A DNA stretch of 5,909 nt, taken from positions 1-5,909 of the forward strand of contig CAKQEW010000011.1 of assembly GCA_934230415.1 (NCBI GenBank), in the 5' to 3' direction. The notes beneath the pieces were generated by a model. It was not told the DNA's origin, ran no database searches, and was given only the letters and a program-made list of their open reading frames with translations. Positions within the stretch are counted from its first letter, which is position 1. Every line of letters starts with the position of its first letter. Below are positions 4,174 to 5,909 of the stretch, one piece after another. The position numbers were made by a program, and so were the translations under genes. Origin of the DNA: an uncultured Alphaproteobacteria bacterium. Its GTDB lineage: Bacteria; Pseudomonadota; Alphaproteobacteria; Rs-D84.

Positions 4174-5909
4174 ATGAGCAATAAATGGGTTTATACGTTC
4201 GGCAATGGTGCCGCCGAAGGCCGCGCAGATATGCGTAATCTGCTGGGTGGCAAGGGCGCAAACCTGGCCGAAATGAACTTGGTTGGTTTGCCGGTACCGG
4301 CGGGCTTTACCGTGACGACAGATGTCTGCACATATTATTATAACAATAACGAAACATACCCGGCGGATTTGATGGACCAGGTGCATGCAGGTATTGCACA
4401 CATTGAATCTATTATGGGTAAAAAATTTGCCGATATGGATAACCCATTGTTGGTTTCTGTGCGCAGTGGTGCGCGTGTTTCCATGCCGGGCATGATGGAT
4501 ACTGTTTTGAATTTGGGTCTGAACGACGAAACGGTCAAGGCGTTGGCGCGTCATTCTGGTAACGAACGTTTTGCGTATGATTCATATCGTCGTTTTATCA
4601 TGATGTTTTCTGACGTTGTGTTGGGCGCAGATATCAATCTGTTTGAACACAAACTGGAAGAAATGAAGGAAGCCAAGGGTTACAAGGTTGATACCGAATT
4701 GACTGCGGATGACCTGAAAGAATTGGTTGAACAGTTCAAAGAAATTGGTGTCCAGATTGGTAAAGTATTTCCACAGGATCCATGGGAACAGTTGAAATTG
4801 GGTATCGGCGCCGTATTCGGCAGCTGGATGAGCAAAAAGGCCATCACATACCGCAAACTGAACAATATCCCAGGCGATTGGGGTACTGCTGTGAACGTCC
4901 AGGCGATGGTGTTCGGTAATTCTGGCGACGACAGTGCAACCGGCGTATGCTTCAGCCGTGACCCGGCCACCGGTGAAAACAAATACTATGGTGAATATCT
5001 GATTAATGCCCAGGGCGAAGACGTTGTGGCGGGTATTCGTACGCCCCAGCCGATGACCAAGGATGATTCTGGTCGTCTGTCACTGGAAGAAGCAATGCCA
5101 GCAGTATATAAAGAATTGTGCGATGTTCGTGAAAAATTGGAACAGCACTATAAAGATATGCAGGATATGGAATTCACCATTGAACATGGCAAACTGTGGA
5201 TGTTGCAGTGCCGTAATGGTAAACGTACAGCGGCCGCGGCGGTCCGTATGGCGGTTGAAATGGTGAACGAAGGTTTGTTGACCAAAGAAGAAGCAATCTT
5301 GCGCGTTGGTGCAGACCAGTTAAATCACCTGTTGCACCCGATGTTGGATCCAAAGGCCGAACGTGATGTAATCGCGATTGGTTTGCCGGCGTCCCCAGGG
5401 GCGGCGGTTGGCCAGGCCGTGTTTAATGCCGAAGATGCTGAAAAATGGGCGGCCGAAGGTAAAAAGGTTATGCTGATTCGCGTTGAAACATCGCCCGAAG
5501 ATATTGCGGGTATGAACGCGGCCCAGGGTGTTATCACAGCACGTGGTGGTATGACATCACACGCGGCGGTGGTTGCACGTGGTATGGGTACACCATGCGT
5601 ATCGGGTTCACCAGATATCAAAATTGATTATGCAACAAAAACACTGACCACAACCGCCGGCGTTGTTATCCACGAAGGTGATTGGGTTTCCATTGATGGT
5701 GCCCAGGGCCAGATTATCCGCGGTGCGGTTCCAACCGTATCTGTGGAATTGACGGGTAATTTCGGCACGTTGATGCAGTGGGTTGATGAAATCAAAACAT
5801 TGACGGTCAAGGCAAATGCTGAAACGCCAAAGGATGCAAAACAGGCGCGTGATTTCGGTGCCGAAGGTATCGGTCTGGCACGTACAGAACACATGTTCTT
5901 TGACCCATC
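4174..5909 (+). CDS. ppdK: Pyruvate, phosphate dikinase, N-terminal 578 residues (runs off right edge)
   Basis: PPDK interconverts pyruvate + ATP + Pi and PEP + AMP + PPi in the cytosol, through a swivelling phosphohistidine. It can act in gluconeogenesis or, in reverse, in PPi-linked glycolysis. The N-terminal ATP-grasp domain shows GGKGANLAEM (25-34) and VSVRSGARVSMPGMMDTVLN (94-113). The ATP-binding motif near its end includes D331, E333, Q345 and R347 (LQCRNGKRTA, 344-353; Cys346 replaces the common Thr). The phosphohistidine domain has GGMTSHAAVVARGMGTPCVS (458-477) with catalytic H463. The PEP/pyruvate barrel starts near 530 and is cut after RTEHMFFDP (570-578), which includes the phosphate-binding R570. 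Family length is about 870-900, so roughly a third is missing. ATG 4174 has a strong AGGAG (4164-4168) five bases upstream. No frameshift or missing key residue is seen. Confidence 0.97.
   Translation, partial: MSNKWVYTFGNGAAEGRADMRNLLGGKGANLAEMNLVGLPVPAGFTVTTDVCTYYYNNNETYPADLMDQVHAGIAHIESIMGKKFADMDNPLLVSVRSGARVSMPGMMDTVLNLGLNDETVKALARHSGNERFAYDSYRRFIMMFSDVVLGADINLFEHKLEEMKEAKGYKVDTELTADDLKELVEQFKEIGVQIGKVFPQDPWEQLKLGIGAVFGSWMSKKAITYRKLNNIPGDWGTAVNVQAMVFGNSGDDSATGVCFSRDPATGENKYYGEYLINAQGEDVVAGIRTPQPMTKDDSGRLSLEEAMPAVYKELCDVREKLEQHYKDMQDMEFTIEHGKLWMLQCRNGKRTAAAAVRMAVEMVNEGLLTKEEAILRVGADQLNHLLHPMLDPKAERDVIAIGLPASPGAAVGQAVFNAEDAEKWAAEGKKVMLIRVETSPEDIAGMNAAQGVITARGGMTSHAAVVARGMGTPCVSGSPDIKIDYATKTLTTTAGVVIHEGDWVSIDGAQGQIIRGAVPTVSVELTGNFGTLMQWVDEIKTLTVKANAETPKDAKQARDFGAEGIGLARTEHMFFDP

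Noticed and set aside
4156..4554. 132-aa minus-strand open frame over the start of ppdK
   Set aside because: Fully antisense to a well-conserved gene with strong family motifs.

Overview
The window looks like a piece of an uncultured, probably host-associated alphaproteobacterial chromosome. Three things point there: the 3' end of a 5S rRNA of alphaproteobacterial type at the left edge, a pyruvate phosphate dikinase at the right edge, and small secreted cysteine-rich proteins of a style I associate with uncultured gut Alphaproteobacteria (RF32 / Candidatus Enterousia-like). The lineage is an inference; no full marker gene is present.

Layout, left to right. (1) Bases 1-122 are the tail of a 5S rRNA gene and its terminator, the end of an rRNA operon. 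(2) Bases 125-1719 hold two plus-strand single-gene units, each with its own promoter: a 209-aa protein with a transglutaminase/papain-like Cys-His-Asp signature, and a 287-aa divergent protein-kinase-fold protein. In both, the -10 box lies 6-7 bases before the ATG and there is no Shine-Dalgarno, so both mRNAs should be leaderless. (3) A strong bidirectional terminator (1724-1759) separates them from a minus-strand block: two small exported Cys-rich proteins in one operon (2476 down to 1777), preceded by the tRNA t6A-modification gene tsaC (3119 down to 2544), itself from a nearly leaderless promoter. (4) A divergent promoter region (3120-3246) also drives a small exported protein (3247-3495). 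(5) A short VIT/CCC1-type membrane transporter (4017 down to 3523) converges on it, perhaps preceded by a 21-codon small ORF. (6) ppdK starts at 4174 with a strong ribosome binding site and a leader of roughly 70 bases, and runs off the right edge after 578 codons.

How the genes fit together: tsaC and ppdK are housekeeping genes (tRNA t6A modification; PEP/pyruvate interconversion). The rest is lineage-specific: two cytosolic enzyme-like proteins of unknown target, three small signal-peptide proteins, and a minimal metal-transporter-like protein. Spacing is very compact: terminators abut or overlap the next promoter, and one terminator's T-run overlaps the stop codon of a convergent gene. Two translation-initiation styles appear side by side: predicted leaderless mRNAs for the cytosolic genes at 161, 856 and (nearly) 3119, and Shine-Dalgarno-led starts for the exported proteins and ppdK. 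The most interesting targets are the transglutaminase-like/kinase-like pair and the Cys-rich secreted operon. No mobile element, CRISPR array or tRNA gene was seen.
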